NCBI RefSeq assembly: GCF_014083985.1
Contig: NZ_CP046907.1
Location: 1,124,501 to 1,188,500, forward strand
DNA from: Streptomyces sp. SCUT-3
GTDB taxonomy: Bacteria > Actinomycetota > Actinomycetes > Streptomycetales > Streptomycetaceae
Direction: 5' to 3'
DNA: 64,000 bases
Each line of letters starts with the position of its first letter. Position 1 is the stretch's first letter. Under the pieces are notes generated by a model that saw only the letters and a program-made list of their open reading frames with translations, did no database searches and was not told where the DNA came from. The position numbers and the translations under genes were made by a program. Below, in pieces: positions 56,093 to 64,000 of this stretch.

Positions 56093-56536
56093 TCAGCCGC
56101 CGACCTCGGCCGCCAGCTTCTCCAGGACGCCGTCGTGGATGCGGTTGAGCCCCTTGGGGGCGAAGGCCCGCTCGAAGAAGCCGCCGACGCCGCCGGCACC
56201 GTTCCACACCGCCTCCACGACGACCCGGGAGCGGCCCTCGCCGGCCGGGGTGACGGTCCAGGTGGTGACCATCGAGGAGTTGGTGTCGCGCTCGACCAGT
56301 TGGCCGGGAGTCGGCTCGGTCACCTCGACCAGGCAGTCGCGGACCCGCTTGGAGGTGGCCTGCAGCCTCCAGTGCACGACGGTGCCCGCGCCCGTGCCGC
56401 CCTCGCGCACCTCGTAGTCGCCGAAATGCCCGGTGAGCAGCCTCGGCCTCACGTCCCGGTAGTCGGCCAGCGCGCCGAACACGGTCTCGGGGTGGGCCCG
56501 GATCACCCGCTGGGTGGTGGCCTCGACCTGCGCCAT
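56093..56536 (-). CDS. SRPBCC-family protein (polyketide cyclase/START-like)
   Basis: This 147-residue single-domain START-like protein begins TQRVIRAHPETVFGALADYRDVRP. The hydrophobic ligand cavity is implied by the fold. Length and sequence resemble the large group of SRPBCC proteins of unknown ligand rather than PKS cyclases. The ATG at 56536 follows CGAGGAGAG. The gene lies alone, 72 bases from the MarR stop in convergent orientation. That gap has GCCCGCGA repeats. Confidence 0.82.
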   Translation of the reverse strand: MAQVEATTQRVIRAHPETVFGALADYRDVRPRLLTGHFGDYEVREGGTGAGTVVHWRLQATSKRVRDCLVEVTEPTPGQLVERDTNSSMVTTWTVTPAGEGRSRVVVEAVWNGAGGVGGFFERAFAPKGLNRIHDGVLEKLAAEVGG

Positions 56537-56691
56537 CGTCTCTCCTCGGCTCGGGGGGTGTCGTCCGCGGTCCGCCGCGGCCGTGCGGACCGGGACAAGC
56601 CAACCACCGCGGGGACGGACGGGGGAAATCGGACACCGACGGGATTCGACAATGTGTTCTATTCTTGGGCGGCGCGAACTGAGGAGGCACG

Positions 56692-57774
56692 ATGCACCCG
56701 CACGACCTCGGCGACGACCGCCCCGCAGCGCCCCCGGCCACCGCCACGGCGTCCGCCCCGGTTTCCGTCCCCGCGTCCGTCCCCGCGTCCGTACCCGTGT
56801 CCGCCCCCGCGTCCGGTGCACCTGACGCACCGTCGGACACCGCCGCGGTGACCCGCACCTTCGACGCCCCCGGGCTGCACGGTGTCACCTTCCACGAGGT
56901 GAGGGCCGGTTCGATCCTGGAGCGGCTCCCCGGGGCGCGGCGGGCGCCGCTCGAACGGGTCGTCAACCCGTACTTGGGCTGCAGTCACGCCTGCGGGTAC
57001 TGCTTCGCCCGCACGACCCGCCACCGGCCCGGGCGCGGCGCCGCCCCGGACTTCGACTCGCAGATCGTGGTGAAGGTCAACGCGGCCGAGCTGCTGCGCC
57101 GCGAACTGGCCGGCCCCGTCCCCGCCGGCGGGCACGTGGCCCTGGGCACCCGCACGGACTGCTACCAGCAGGCCGAGGCCCACTACCGGCTGATGCCCGG
57201 CATCCTGGCCGCGCTGGGCGAGCGGGCCGTCCCGTTCTCCGTCCTCACCAAGGGCACGCTGATCCTGCGCGACCTGGGCCTGCTGCGGCGGGCCGCGGAC
57301 GCGGCCCGGGTCGGCGTGTGCGTCTCGGTCGGCTCGCTCGACACCGGCCTGTGGCGCGCCCTGGAACCGGGGACTCCCCCGCCGGCGGAACGGCTGGAGG
57401 CCTGCGCGGCCCTCACCGCGGCCGGTGTCCCCTGCGGGGTGCTGATGGCACCGGTGATCCCCTTCCTCGGCGACTCCCCGGTCGTGCTGCGCGAAACCGT
57501 GCGCGCCGCGGCCGAGGCGGGCGCCGTCTCCGTCACCCCGCTCGTGCTGCACCTGCGGCCCGGGGTGCGGGAGCGGTTCACCGCCTGGCTGTCCGAGCAC
57601 CACCCGCGCCTGGTGCCGCGCTACGAGGCGCTGTACGCGGGCGGCTCCTACGCCCCCACCTGGTATCAGCGCCGGATCACGGGGAAGGTGCACGAACTGG
57701 CCGACGAGTACGGCTGCGGGCCCCGCAGGCGCGAGGCCGGCCGCCCGGCCCGGGGCAGGGCCACAGTGGCCTAG
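56692..57774 (+). CDS. Radical SAM protein (Rv2578c-like)
   Basis: This 360-residue radical SAM enzyme has the [4Fe-4S] motif CSHACGYC (CX3CX2C, residues about 99-106), preceded by VVNPYLGC. ALGTRTDCYQQAE follows, and a TIM-barrel part runs to about residue 330. It is related to the spore photoproduct lyase-like/Rv2578c group, whose reaction is not established. The N-terminal 55 residues are a low-complexity Val-Pro-Ala-Ser stretch made by a 12-base DNA repeat near 56760-56815. The ATG at 56692 has GAGGAGG upstream. It ends 51 bases before rsbR and may be co-expressed with it. Confidence 0.88.
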   Translation: MHPHDLGDDRPAAPPATATASAPVSVPASVPASVPVSAPASGAPDAPSDTAAVTRTFDAPGLHGVTFHEVRAGSILERLPGARRAPLERVVNPYLGCSHACGYCFARTTRHRPGRGAAPDFDSQIVVKVNAAELLRRELAGPVPAGGHVALGTRTDCYQQAEAHYRLMPGILAALGERAVPFSVLTKGTLILRDLGLLRRAADAARVGVCVSVGSLDTGLWRALEPGTPPPAERLEACAALTAAGVPCGVLMAPVIPFLGDSPVVLRETVRAAAEAGAVSVTPLVLHLRPGVRERFTAWLSEHHPRLVPRYEALYAGGSYAPTWYQRRITGKVHELADEYGCGPRRREAGRPARGRATVA

Positions 57775-57825
57775 GCTCCTGGGGGCCACGACATCCCGCG
57801 AACCCGGAACCGCAAGGAGGTTTTC

Positions 57826-58692
57826 GTGCCGGACGGCGACGTGAACGGAGCTCGGCTCGTCGAGCTGCTGACCGCCAGGAGGGAACAGCTCGTCACCGAG
57901 TGGGTGGAGAAGGCGGTCCCGACCGTCCGGGGCCGCCTCGGCGAGCTCGAACTGCGCCAGGAGCTCGGCGAGTTGTACGAGGCGCTGCTGGGCGGCGTGC
58001 GCGACGCGCGCAACCCCTCCGACCTGCACGACGACGCGTTCGGCGAGGCCCGCGCCCTGCTGGCGGAGATCTCCCGGTCCCGCGCCCGGCACGGCTTCAC
58101 CCCCTGGGAGACGGCCGTCGGCCTGTTCGCCCTCAAGGACGTCGTGCTCACCGCGGTCGACCCGGGCGGCAGGAACGCGGAGTACCTGGCCTTCCTGGAC
58201 TTCTCCCGACTGCTGGACGCCGTGGGCCTGTTCACCTTCGAGACCTACACCCGGGCCCGCGAGCAGGTGATCAACGACCAGGCCGAGCAGCTGCTCGAAC
58301 TGGCCACCCCCGTGGTCAAGCTGTGGGAGGGGGTCGTGGCGGTGCCGCTGGTGGGCACCCTGGACTCCGCCCGCACCCAGGTGGTGATGGAGAAGCTGCT
58401 CCAGGCACTGGTGGACACCGGGTCCGAGCACGCCATCATCGACATCACCGGCGTGCCGGCCGTCGACACCCAGGTCGCGCAGCACCTGCTCAAGACCGTG
58501 GTGGCGGCCCGGCTGATGGGCGCGGAGTGCATCGTCTCCGGCATCCGGCCGCAGATCGCGCAGACCATCGTGGCACTGGGCATCGAGTTCGGCGACATCG
58601 TGACCAAGGCCAGCCTGGCCGACGCGCTGCGGCACGCGCTGCGCAGCACCGGCGTGCAGGTCGACGCCCCGGCACCCTCCCTGGAGGCCTGA
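57826..58692 (+). CDS. rsbR: Stressosome protein RsbR (RsbRD-type N-domain plus STAS)
   Basis: The 288-residue protein has an all-helical N-terminal domain (residues about 10-150) and a C-terminal STAS domain (about 160-275). In the STAS domain PLVGTLDSARTQVVM and ITGVPAVDTQVAQHLLK keep the two Thr positions phosphorylated by RsbT in Bacillus RsbR proteins. It would form a stressosome core with RsbS and sequester RsbT. GTG at 57826 has a perfect AAGGAGG. The stop overlaps the rsbS ATG (TGATG). Confidence 0.92.
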   Translation: MPDGDVNGARLVELLTARREQLVTEWVEKAVPTVRGRLGELELRQELGELYEALLGGVRDARNPSDLHDDAFGEARALLAEISRSRARHGFTPWETAVGLFALKDVVLTAVDPGGRNAEYLAFLDFSRLLDAVGLFTFETYTRAREQVINDQAEQLLELATPVVKLWEGVVAVPLVGTLDSARTQVVMEKLLQALVDTGSEHAIIDITGVPAVDTQVAQHLLKTVVAARLMGAECIVSGIRPQIAQTIVALGIEFGDIVTKASLADALRHALRSTGVQVDAPAPSLEA

Positions 58693-59132
58693 TGGACCGG
58701 GTGCCGGTACTGCAGATCGGCCGCATCCTCCTGGTGTCCATCCAGTTCGACCTGGAGGACGAGAGCGTGCTGAACCTCCAGGAGGACCTCGCCGACCGCA
58801 TCGTCTCCTCCGGGGCGCACGGGGTGGTGATCGACATCACCGCGGTGGAGATCGTGGACTCCTTCATCGGCCGGATGCTGGCGACGATCGCCTCGATCTC
58901 GCGGATGCTGGGCGCGGAGACCGTCGTGGTGGGGATGCGGCCCGCAGTGGCCATCACCCTGGTGGAGCTCGGGCTCTCCCTCGGCGGGGTGCGGACCGCG
59001 CTCGACCTGGAGAAGGGCATGCGGATCCTGCAGGGCAGCCGTGCGGGCCGGGAGGGCCGGTCGGGTGACGCGGCCGCGGACGCGGCCGCCGACCGGATCC
59101 TGTCCCCGGGCCGGGATACGGACCTGCGGTGA
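58692..59132 (+). CDS. rsbS: Stressosome scaffold RsbS (STAS domain)
   Basis: The 146-residue protein is a single STAS domain (residues 1-118) with the phosphorylatable Ser in EIVDSFIGRML. It is longer than the usual 120 residues by a charged tail (GREGRSGDAAADAAADR). It forms the stressosome scaffold with RsbR and is dephosphorylated when the module resets. Its stop overlaps the rsbT start (GTGA). The three genes form one translational unit. Confidence 0.92.
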   Translation: MDRVPVLQIGRILLVSIQFDLEDESVLNLQEDLADRIVSSGAHGVVIDITAVEIVDSFIGRMLATIASISRMLGAETVVVGMRPAVAITLVELGLSLGGVRTALDLEKGMRILQGSRAGREGRSGDAAADAAADRILSPGRDTDLR

Positions 59133-59539
59133 CCGCGGGGGAGGAGGAGCAGCAGCTCCCGATCGCCTCCAACGACGACGTGGTGCGGGCGCGAAGACTG
59201 GTCCGCTCCCTGGCCCAGGAGTGCGGCCTGTCCCTGGTCGACCAGACGAAGCTGGTGACGGCGGTCAGCGAGCTGGCCCGCAACACCCTGGTGCACGGCG
59301 GAGGCGGTTCGATGCGCGTGTGCTGCCCGCAGGAGCGGGGCCGCAGAGGGGTGCGCGCGGTCTTCGAGGACTCCGGTCCCGGCATGGCCGACCCCGAGCA
59401 GGCGCTGACCGACGGCTGGACCACCGGTGACGGCCTGGGCCTGGGCCTGGGCGGGGCGCGCCGGCTGGCGGACCACTTCGAGCTGGAGACCGCGCCCGGC
59501 TCCGGCACCCGGGTGACGGTCACCAAGTGGGTGCGATGA
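59129..59539 (+). CDS. rsbT: Switch kinase RsbT
   Basis: This 136-residue GHKL-type serine/threonine kinase has the N-box SELARNTLVHGGG, the G1 box FEDSGPGMAD and the G2 region GLGLGLGGARRL. It phosphorylates RsbS and RsbR and, once released, activates a downstream phosphatase. GTG at 59129 overlaps the rsbS stop. Its stop overlaps the ATG of the following ATPase-phosphatase gene (ATGA). Confidence 0.92.
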   Translation: MTAGEEEQQLPIASNDDVVRARRLVRSLAQECGLSLVDQTKLVTAVSELARNTLVHGGGGSMRVCCPQERGRRGVRAVFEDSGPGMADPEQALTDGWTTGDGLGLGLGGARRLADHFELETAPGSGTRVTVTKWVR

Positions 59540-60567
59540 GCGGCTGCCCGCTGTCGGTGGAGGACGTCGCCTGGTTCCGCGAGGGCGGGGCCACCATGCC
59601 CGGGGCGGTGCGCAGGGCCGCCAGGGACCTGGCCGAGCGGTTGGGCCTGGGGGCCTCCCGGGCCTCGGAGATCGCCCTGGCGGTGACCGAGGCGGCCGAG
59701 AACGTCCACCGCCACTCGGTGGACGGGGCGGTGCTGCTGCGGGCGCTGCGCACCGGCGGCAGGGCCGGGGTGGAGCTGGTGACCGTCGACCACGGCCCGG
59801 GCATGGCGAACGTGGCGGCCTCACGCCGGGACGGCGTCTCCTCGACGGGCACCCTCGGCATCGGCCTGGGCGTCATCGAACGGGTCTCCGACGCCTTCGA
59901 CCTGCACTCGGTGCCGGACCGGGGCACGGTGCTGACCGCCCGGTTCTGGGCGGGCGGCCCGCCGGAGGGCGCCCCGGGACGCGTGCTGGATCGGGTCGGG
60001 GGCGTGACCAGGCCGATCACCGGCGAGCAGGTGTGCGGGGACGCCTGGGCGGCCCGGGAGACCGGCGGGGTGCTGATGGTCATGGTGTGCGACGGGCTCG
60101 GCCACGGGCCGCTCGCCGCCGACGCCTCCGCGGCCGCGGTGGAGGCGTTCTGCACCTCGGACCGGACCGAGCCCGAGCTGGTGATGGACGTCCTGCACCG
60201 GGCGTTGCGCCGCACCCGCGGCGGGGCGGCCGCCGTGGTGCGCGTCGACCCGCAGCGGCGGACGGCGTCGTTCTGCGGCGTGGGCAACATCGCCGGCGCC
60301 CTGGTCCGGGAGGACGGGCGGTCGGGGATGACGTGCGTCCCGGGCATCGTGGGCCACCAGATGCGCCGCCTGCGGTCGTTCGACTACCCGCTGGACGGGG
60401 TGGGCGCCCTGGTGCTGCACAGCGACGGGCTGACCGAGCGCTGGCAGCCCTCGGCGCTGCCCGGGATGCTGGACCGCAGCCCGCTGGTGGTCGCCGGCCA
60501 GCTGCTGCGCGAGGCGGGGGTGCGGCGCGACGACGCCGCGGTGGTGGCGGTCTCCGGCGCCTGGTGA
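59536..60567 (+). CDS. RsbT-like ATPase fused to PP2C phosphatase (SpoIIE/RsbX-like)
   Basis: The 343-residue protein has two parts. An N-terminal GHKL ATPase domain (residues about 1-140; LAVTEAAENVHRHS, VDHGPGMAN, TLGIGLGVIERVS) is followed by a PP2C/SpoIIE-type phosphatase domain (about 155-340; VCDGLGHGPLAAD, FCGVGNIAGAL, LHSDGLTERW). It occupies the rsbX position, so it probably dephosphorylates RsbR/RsbS, and the attached ATPase domain may couple this to an anti-sigma-like kinase activity. ATG at 59536 is chosen for its ATGA overlap; an in-frame start at 59527 adds three residues. Confidence 0.9.
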   Translation: MSGCPLSVEDVAWFREGGATMPGAVRRAARDLAERLGLGASRASEIALAVTEAAENVHRHSVDGAVLLRALRTGGRAGVELVTVDHGPGMANVAASRRDGVSSTGTLGIGLGVIERVSDAFDLHSVPDRGTVLTARFWAGGPPEGAPGRVLDRVGGVTRPITGEQVCGDAWAARETGGVLMVMVCDGLGHGPLAADASAAAVEAFCTSDRTEPELVMDVLHRALRRTRGGAAAVVRVDPQRRTASFCGVGNIAGALVREDGRSGMTCVPGIVGHQMRRLRSFDYPLDGVGALVLHSDGLTERWQPSALPGMLDRSPLVVAGQLLREAGVRRDDAAVVAVSGAW

Positions 60568-60707
60568 CGCCGGACGGCGACAGCGGGCCGGGGACAGCCG
60601 GCCGGGGACGGCGGGCGGACCCGGCCGGAACGGGGCGGACCCGGCCGGAACGGGATGGATCGGTCCGGGCCGGGAAGACACCGGGGACAGGACCGGAGAA
60701 ACAAGGT

Positions 60708-60720
60708 GGCACTGAGTGCC
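60708..60720. promoter_or_regulatory. Perfect palindrome GGCACTGAGTGCC, copy 1
   Basis: This is a 13-bp palindrome with a one-base centre. The same 13 bases recur at 60843-60855. The 465-base gap 60568-61032 before the hydroxyacyl-CoA dehydrogenase holds no gene. It contains these two sites and a short GGCGGACCCGGCCGGAAC repeat near 60613-60648. They are candidate operators for the TetR protein encoded after the dehydrogenase. Confidence 0.65.
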
Positions 60721-60842
60721 TTCTGCCTCTGGCGTTCGCGGTTACCCCCGGGTTATCGTCAGAGGACAGACAGATCCCGTCCCGCCACAGCGAGGACGAT
60801 CCGTCGTTCTCCACCCGTTCCGCCGCTTGGTGACGCAGCGGC

Positions 60843-60855
60843 GGCACTGAGTGCC
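60843..60855. promoter_or_regulatory. Perfect palindrome GGCACTGAGTGCC, copy 2
   Basis: It is identical to copy 1, 135 bases further downstream. Here the symmetry extends to 17 bp (60841-60857). It lies 177 bases before the dehydrogenase ATG. The pair flanks the likely promoter region. Confidence 0.65.
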
Positions 60856-61032
60856 GCTCACGGCACACCACGGCACGGCCCCGGGACAGGGCCGTGCCAC
60901 CGCACGGGGCGCTCGCGCGCCCGTGGTTCCCGCACGGCACGTGCGCGGCAGCGCCGCGCCACCGGCACCCCCGCTCCCCGGGAAGGCCCCCGCGGCCTTC
61001 CCCCCAGCCGTCACCCTTCCTCTGGAGTCCCG

Positions 61033-62832
61033 ATGGACCGTACGTCCTCACCGACCCGCCCCCTCTCCGTCGTCGCCGTCGTGGGCCTGGGCACCATGGG
61101 CACCGGCATCGCCGAGGTCGTCGCCCGCAGCGGCCGCGAGGTCATCGGCATCGACACCGACGCCGAGGCCGCCCGCCGGGCCGCGGCCGCACTGGAGAAG
61201 TCCACCGCACGCGCCGTCGAGCGCGGCCGGCTCACGGAGAGCGAGCGCGCCGACGTCCTCGCCCGGTTCCGCGTCTTCCCCGACCTGCAGGCCGCGGCCG
61301 ACGCCGACCTGGTGATCGAGGTCGTCCCCGAGCAGTTCGACCTCAAGCAGGAGATCTTCGTCGAGCTGGACCGCGTCTGCCGCCCCGGGGCGATCCTGGC
61401 CACCGGCACCAACGCCCTGTCGGTCACCCGTCTGGCCTCCGCCGTCACCCGCCCCGAGCGGGTCGTGGGCCTGCACTTCTTCACCCCGGTGCCGGTCATG
61501 AAGCTGGTCGAGGTGGCCTCCACGGTGCTGACCTCCCCGGAGACGACCGAGGCCGTCACCGTCCTCGCCCGCGAGCTGGGCAAGGAGCCGGTCGCGGTCG
61601 GCGACCGCCCCGGCCTCGTCGCCGACGGCCTGCTGTTCGGCTACCTCAACCAGGCCGCGGCGATGTACGAGGCCAAGTACGCCACCCGCGAGGACATCGA
61701 CGCCGCGATGCGGCTGGGCTGCGGCCTGCCGATGGGCCCGCTGGCGGTGCTGGACCTGATCGGCATCGACACCGCGCAGACCGTCCTGGAGGCGATGTAC
61801 GCCGAGTCCAAGGACCGGCTGCACGCCCCCGCGCCCGTCCTCAAGCAGCTGGCCGCCGCCGGGCTGACCGGCCGCAAGGCCGGCCGCGGCTTCTACACCT
61901 ACGCCGAGCCCGGCTCGTCCGAGGTGGTCGCCGACGACCTCACCCCGGCCGCGGCCGGCGGCGGGGAGGGCGGCCGCGAGGTGCGCACCGTCGGCGTGGC
62001 CGGCTCGGGCACCATGGCCACCGGCATAGCCGAGGTCTTCGCCAAGGCCGGCTACGACGTGGTCCTGGTGGCGCGCAGCCAGGAGAAGGCGGACAAGGCC
62101 CTGGCCTCGCTGGGCAAGTCCCTGGACCGCTCGGTGAAGAAGGGCCGGATGTCCCAGGAGGACCGGGACGCCGTGCTCGCCCGGGTCGCCCCCAGCGGCA
62201 CCCTGGACTCCTTCGCCGGCGTCGACCTGGCGGTCGAGGCGATCGCCGAGAACCTCGAGGTCAAGAAGGAGCTGTTCGCCACCTTCGACAAGGTCTGCAG
62301 GCCCGGCGCGGTGCTGGCCACCACCACCTCCTCGCTGCCGGTGGTCGCCCTGGCGAGCGTCACCTCGCGCCCGCAGGACGTGATCGGCATGCACTTCTTC
62401 AACCCGGCCCCGGCCATGAAGCTGGTCGAGGTCGTGCGCACCGTGCTCACCGCCGACGACGTGCACGCCACCGTCACCGACGTGTGCCGGAAGATCCGCA
62501 AGCACCCGGTGGACTGCGGCGACCGGGCGGGCTTCATCGTCAACGCCCTGCTGTTCCCGTACCTGAACAACGCGGTCAGGATGGTGCAGGAGCACTACGC
62601 CACGGTCGACGACGTCGACACCGCGATCAAGCTGGGCGCCGGCTACCCGATGGGCCCGTTCGAGCTGCTGGACGTGGTCGGCCTGGACGTCTCCCTGGCC
62701 ATCGAGCAGGTCCTGCACGGCGAGTTCCGCGAGCCGGGCCTGGCGCCCGCGCCGCTGCTGGAGCACCTGGTGGCCGCCGGCTGCCTGGGCCGCAAGACCG
62801 GCCGCGGTTTCCGCGAGTATGCCCGGCGCTGA
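61033..62832 (+). CDS. Tandem-duplicated 3-hydroxyacyl-CoA (hydroxybutyryl-CoA) dehydrogenase
   Basis: The 599-residue protein is two complete 3-hydroxyacyl-CoA dehydrogenase modules in tandem. Module 1 (residues about 10-295) has GLGTMGTGIAEVVA and GLHFFTPVPVMKLVEV. Module 2 (about 318-599) has GSGTMATGIAEVFA and GMHFFNPAPAMKLVEV. Each ends with the helical C-domain (GRKAGRGFYTY, GRKTGRGFREY). Both seem catalytically complete (His in HFFxP, Glu in the LVEV region, Asn in the helical domain), although module 1 has Asp-Gly where module 2 has VNALL. It oxidises 3-hydroxyacyl-CoA in fatty-acid degradation. No enoyl-CoA hydratase domain is present. ATG 61033 has GGAG upstream. Confidence 0.9.
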   Translation: MDRTSSPTRPLSVVAVVGLGTMGTGIAEVVARSGREVIGIDTDAEAARRAAAALEKSTARAVERGRLTESERADVLARFRVFPDLQAAADADLVIEVVPEQFDLKQEIFVELDRVCRPGAILATGTNALSVTRLASAVTRPERVVGLHFFTPVPVMKLVEVASTVLTSPETTEAVTVLARELGKEPVAVGDRPGLVADGLLFGYLNQAAAMYEAKYATREDIDAAMRLGCGLPMGPLAVLDLIGIDTAQTVLEAMYAESKDRLHAPAPVLKQLAAAGLTGRKAGRGFYTYAEPGSSEVVADDLTPAAAGGGEGGREVRTVGVAGSGTMATGIAEVFAKAGYDVVLVARSQEKADKALASLGKSLDRSVKKGRMSQEDRDAVLARVAPSGTLDSFAGVDLAVEAIAENLEVKKELFATFDKVCRPGAVLATTTSSLPVVALASVTSRPQDVIGMHFFNPAPAMKLVEVVRTVLTADDVHATVTDVCRKIRKHPVDCGDRAGFIVNALLFPYLNNAVRMVQEHYATVDDVDTAIKLGAGYPMGPFELLDVVGLDVSLAIEQVLHGEFREPGLAPAPLLEHLVAAGCLGRKTGRGFREYARR

Positions 62833-62944
62833 GGCCGAGGGGACCGGCTGGGGCGGGCTCCTGGAGCCCAGGAGCCCGTCCCGGCCGCCCGCCCCGCCCC
62901 GGACGCGTCCCCGCACCTCGGGCACCGCGTGTAACGTGCCTCGC

Positions 62945-63772
62945 ATGTCCCAGCCGCTGAAGCCCACCCGCACCGCCGCCCCCGAAGGCCACGACACCAC
63001 CGGGAGCAGGCGCGCCTCCGCGCAGCGCCACCGGGTGCGCCGGGACCTGGCCGCGGCCGCGATGGAGCTCTTCGGCACCCAGGGGTACGAGGAGACGACG
63101 GTCGACGAGATCGCCGCCAAGGCCGGGGTCGCCCGCCGCACCTTCTTCCGGCACTTCCGGTCCAAGGAGGAGGCGATCTTCCCGGACCACGACGACACCC
63201 TGGTGAGGGTCTCCCAGGTCCTGGAGTCCGCGGACCCGGAGGAGCACCCCCTGGACACCGTGTGCCGCGGCATCAAGGAGGTGCTGCGGATGTACGCCGA
63301 GTCCCCGGCCGTCTCCGTCGAGCGGTACCGGCTGACCCGCAAGGTCCCCACCCTGCGGGAGCGGGAGATCGCCTCGGTGGCCCGCTACGAGCGGCTGTTC
63401 ACCAGTTACCTTCTGGGCCACTTCGACGAGGCGGCCCACCGCGACGCCGACGACGACGACCCGCTGCTGGCCTACGTCGCCGCGTCCGCGGTGGTCGCGG
63501 CCCACAACCACGTCCTGCGCCGCTGGCTGCGCGCCGGCGGCACCGGCGACGTGGAGGCGCAGCTGGACCACGCCTTCGGCGTCATCCGGGCCGCCTTCGG
63601 CACCGGCATAGGGATCCGCCGCCAGGCCCCCTCCGGGACGGACGCCGCCGGCGGAACCCCGGCCGCCACGGCCGCACGGCGCGGCGAGGTCCTCGTCACC
63701 GTCGCCCGCACCGACGCCCCCCTGGACGAGGTCATGCGCACCATCGAGGAAGCCCTGAAGTCCCGCGCCTGA
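62945..63772 (+). CDS. TetR-family regulator
   Basis: The 275-residue protein has the TetR HTH at residues about 30-80 (RDLAAAAMELFGTQGYEETT, IAAKAGVARRTFFRHFRSKEE) and a helical ligand domain, with an extra C-terminal tail. The ATG at 62945 is 18 bases after a possible -10 (TAACGT) with no ribosome site, so the mRNA may be leaderless. It follows the tandem dehydrogenase on the same strand and is the natural candidate for binding the GGCACTGAGTGCC palindromes. Acyl-CoA as ligand is inference from context. Confidence 0.9.
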   Translation: MSQPLKPTRTAAPEGHDTTGSRRASAQRHRVRRDLAAAAMELFGTQGYEETTVDEIAAKAGVARRTFFRHFRSKEEAIFPDHDDTLVRVSQVLESADPEEHPLDTVCRGIKEVLRMYAESPAVSVERYRLTRKVPTLREREIASVARYERLFTSYLLGHFDEAAHRDADDDDPLLAYVAASAVVAAHNHVLRRWLRAGGTGDVEAQLDHAFGVIRAAFGTGIGIRRQAPSGTDAAGGTPAATAARRGEVLVTVARTDAPLDEVMRTIEEALKSRA

Positions 63773-63795
63773 ACCCGCTGCGGCTCTGATCCCTC

Positions 63796-63841
63796 CCCCG
63801 GCGTCCCGCCGTGCCCCGAGCGGCACGGCGGGACGCCGGGG
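63796..63841. terminator. 20-bp perfect hairpin after the TetR gene
   Basis: Arms 63796-63815 and 63822-63841 pair over 20 bases around a six-base loop, 24 bases after the stop. The rest (63842-64000) holds no gene start; a partial match to the dehydrogenase palindrome (GGCACGCAGTGTC) ends the window. Confidence 0.85.
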
Positions 63842-64000
63842 CCGTTCACGGGGGTCCTCCGGCCGTCCGGGCGGGGCCGGAGCACGGGTGCGCGGTGTCA
63901 CACCCGGTCAACCGCACGGAAAGCCTGCGTTACGTCCGGGTTTCGGGGGTACGTCCTGCTTGGTGGGCGGGGCTGTCCGAAAGTGTTGGCACGCAGTGTC

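Noticed and set aside
56640-56691. GACAATGTGTTCTATTC before the radical SAM gene considered as an SOS (LexA or RecA-independent) promoter
   Set aside because: Only a half-site resembles the LexA consensus, and no consistent -35/-10 spacing was found.
60708-60855. GGCACTGAGTGCC considered as a CIRCE/HrcA element
   Set aside because: The half-sites resemble GCACTC/GAGTGC, but the spacing is one base instead of nine, and no chaperone gene follows.

Overview
The window is very GC-rich DNA with strong G/C at third codon positions, GTG starts, GTGA/ATGA stop-start overlaps, a SARP activator, LAxTG cell-wall proteins, iron boxes of the DmdR/IdeR type and an rsbR-S-T module. Together these point to a Streptomyces or close relative, in accessory chromosome rather than core. 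No rRNA, tRNA, insertion sequence or CRISPR array was found.

Region 1 (1 to about 21.8 kb) is an aromatic (type II) polyketide cluster. A long minus-strand operon runs ACP, didomain aromatase/cyclase, carboxyltransferase beta and epsilon subunits (malonyl-CoA supply), FMN reductase, glucose-1-phosphate thymidylyltransferase, 4,6-dehydratase, C-3 dehydratase, 2,3-dehydratase, 3-ketoreductase, ActIII-type ketoreductase and a KS-alpha cut off by the window edge. The sugar genes predict a 2,3,6-trideoxyhexose (rhodinose/amicetose type). Upstream lie a SARP, an ActIV-like metallo-beta-lactamase-fold cyclase/thioesterase, an F420-type oxidoreductase and an SDR. Then come an MFS exporter, a glycosyltransferase, a quinone-oxidoreductase-like enzyme, a FrnE/DsbA-like protein, a small secreted protein and a LuxR-type regulator. 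Three promoters here (15.65, 18.31 and 20.12 kb) share one architecture, TTGACC-19 bp-hexamer with a CCTCAA half-site, like MerR/SoxR-controlled promoters. This suggests the exporter and redox genes respond to a redox-active, quinone-like product.

Region 2 (22.6 to 41 kb) is iron acquisition. An operon starting at an iron box (32.87 kb) has the order entA-entC-entE-entB-entF-mbtH-PPTase. The single NRPS adenylation domain carries the EntF serine code, so the predicted product is enterobactin-like. A lipoprotein binding protein and a FecCD-type ABC transporter diverge from a second iron box. A third box precedes two secreted LAxTG proteins, one with an HtaA-like haem-binding domain, that share an Ig-like repeat. 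Seven genes' worth of evidence in 22.8 to 41.9 kb (seven positions in six genes) shows apparent single-base losses in G/C runs, best explained as sequence errors.

Region 3 (41 to 64 kb) is mixed metabolism and signalling. It holds a mycothiol-dependent-type protein, a tyrosine phosphatase, a LysR/acyl-CoA dehydrogenase pair, a peptidase group (S66, S9, M20, M55), a two-subunit Gdx-like SMR exporter with a divergent MarR and two matching operators, a radical SAM protein, an rsbR-rsbS-rsbT-phosphatase stressosome module, and a tandemly duplicated 3-hydroxyacyl-CoA dehydrogenase preceded by two identical perfect palindromes and followed by a TetR gene.
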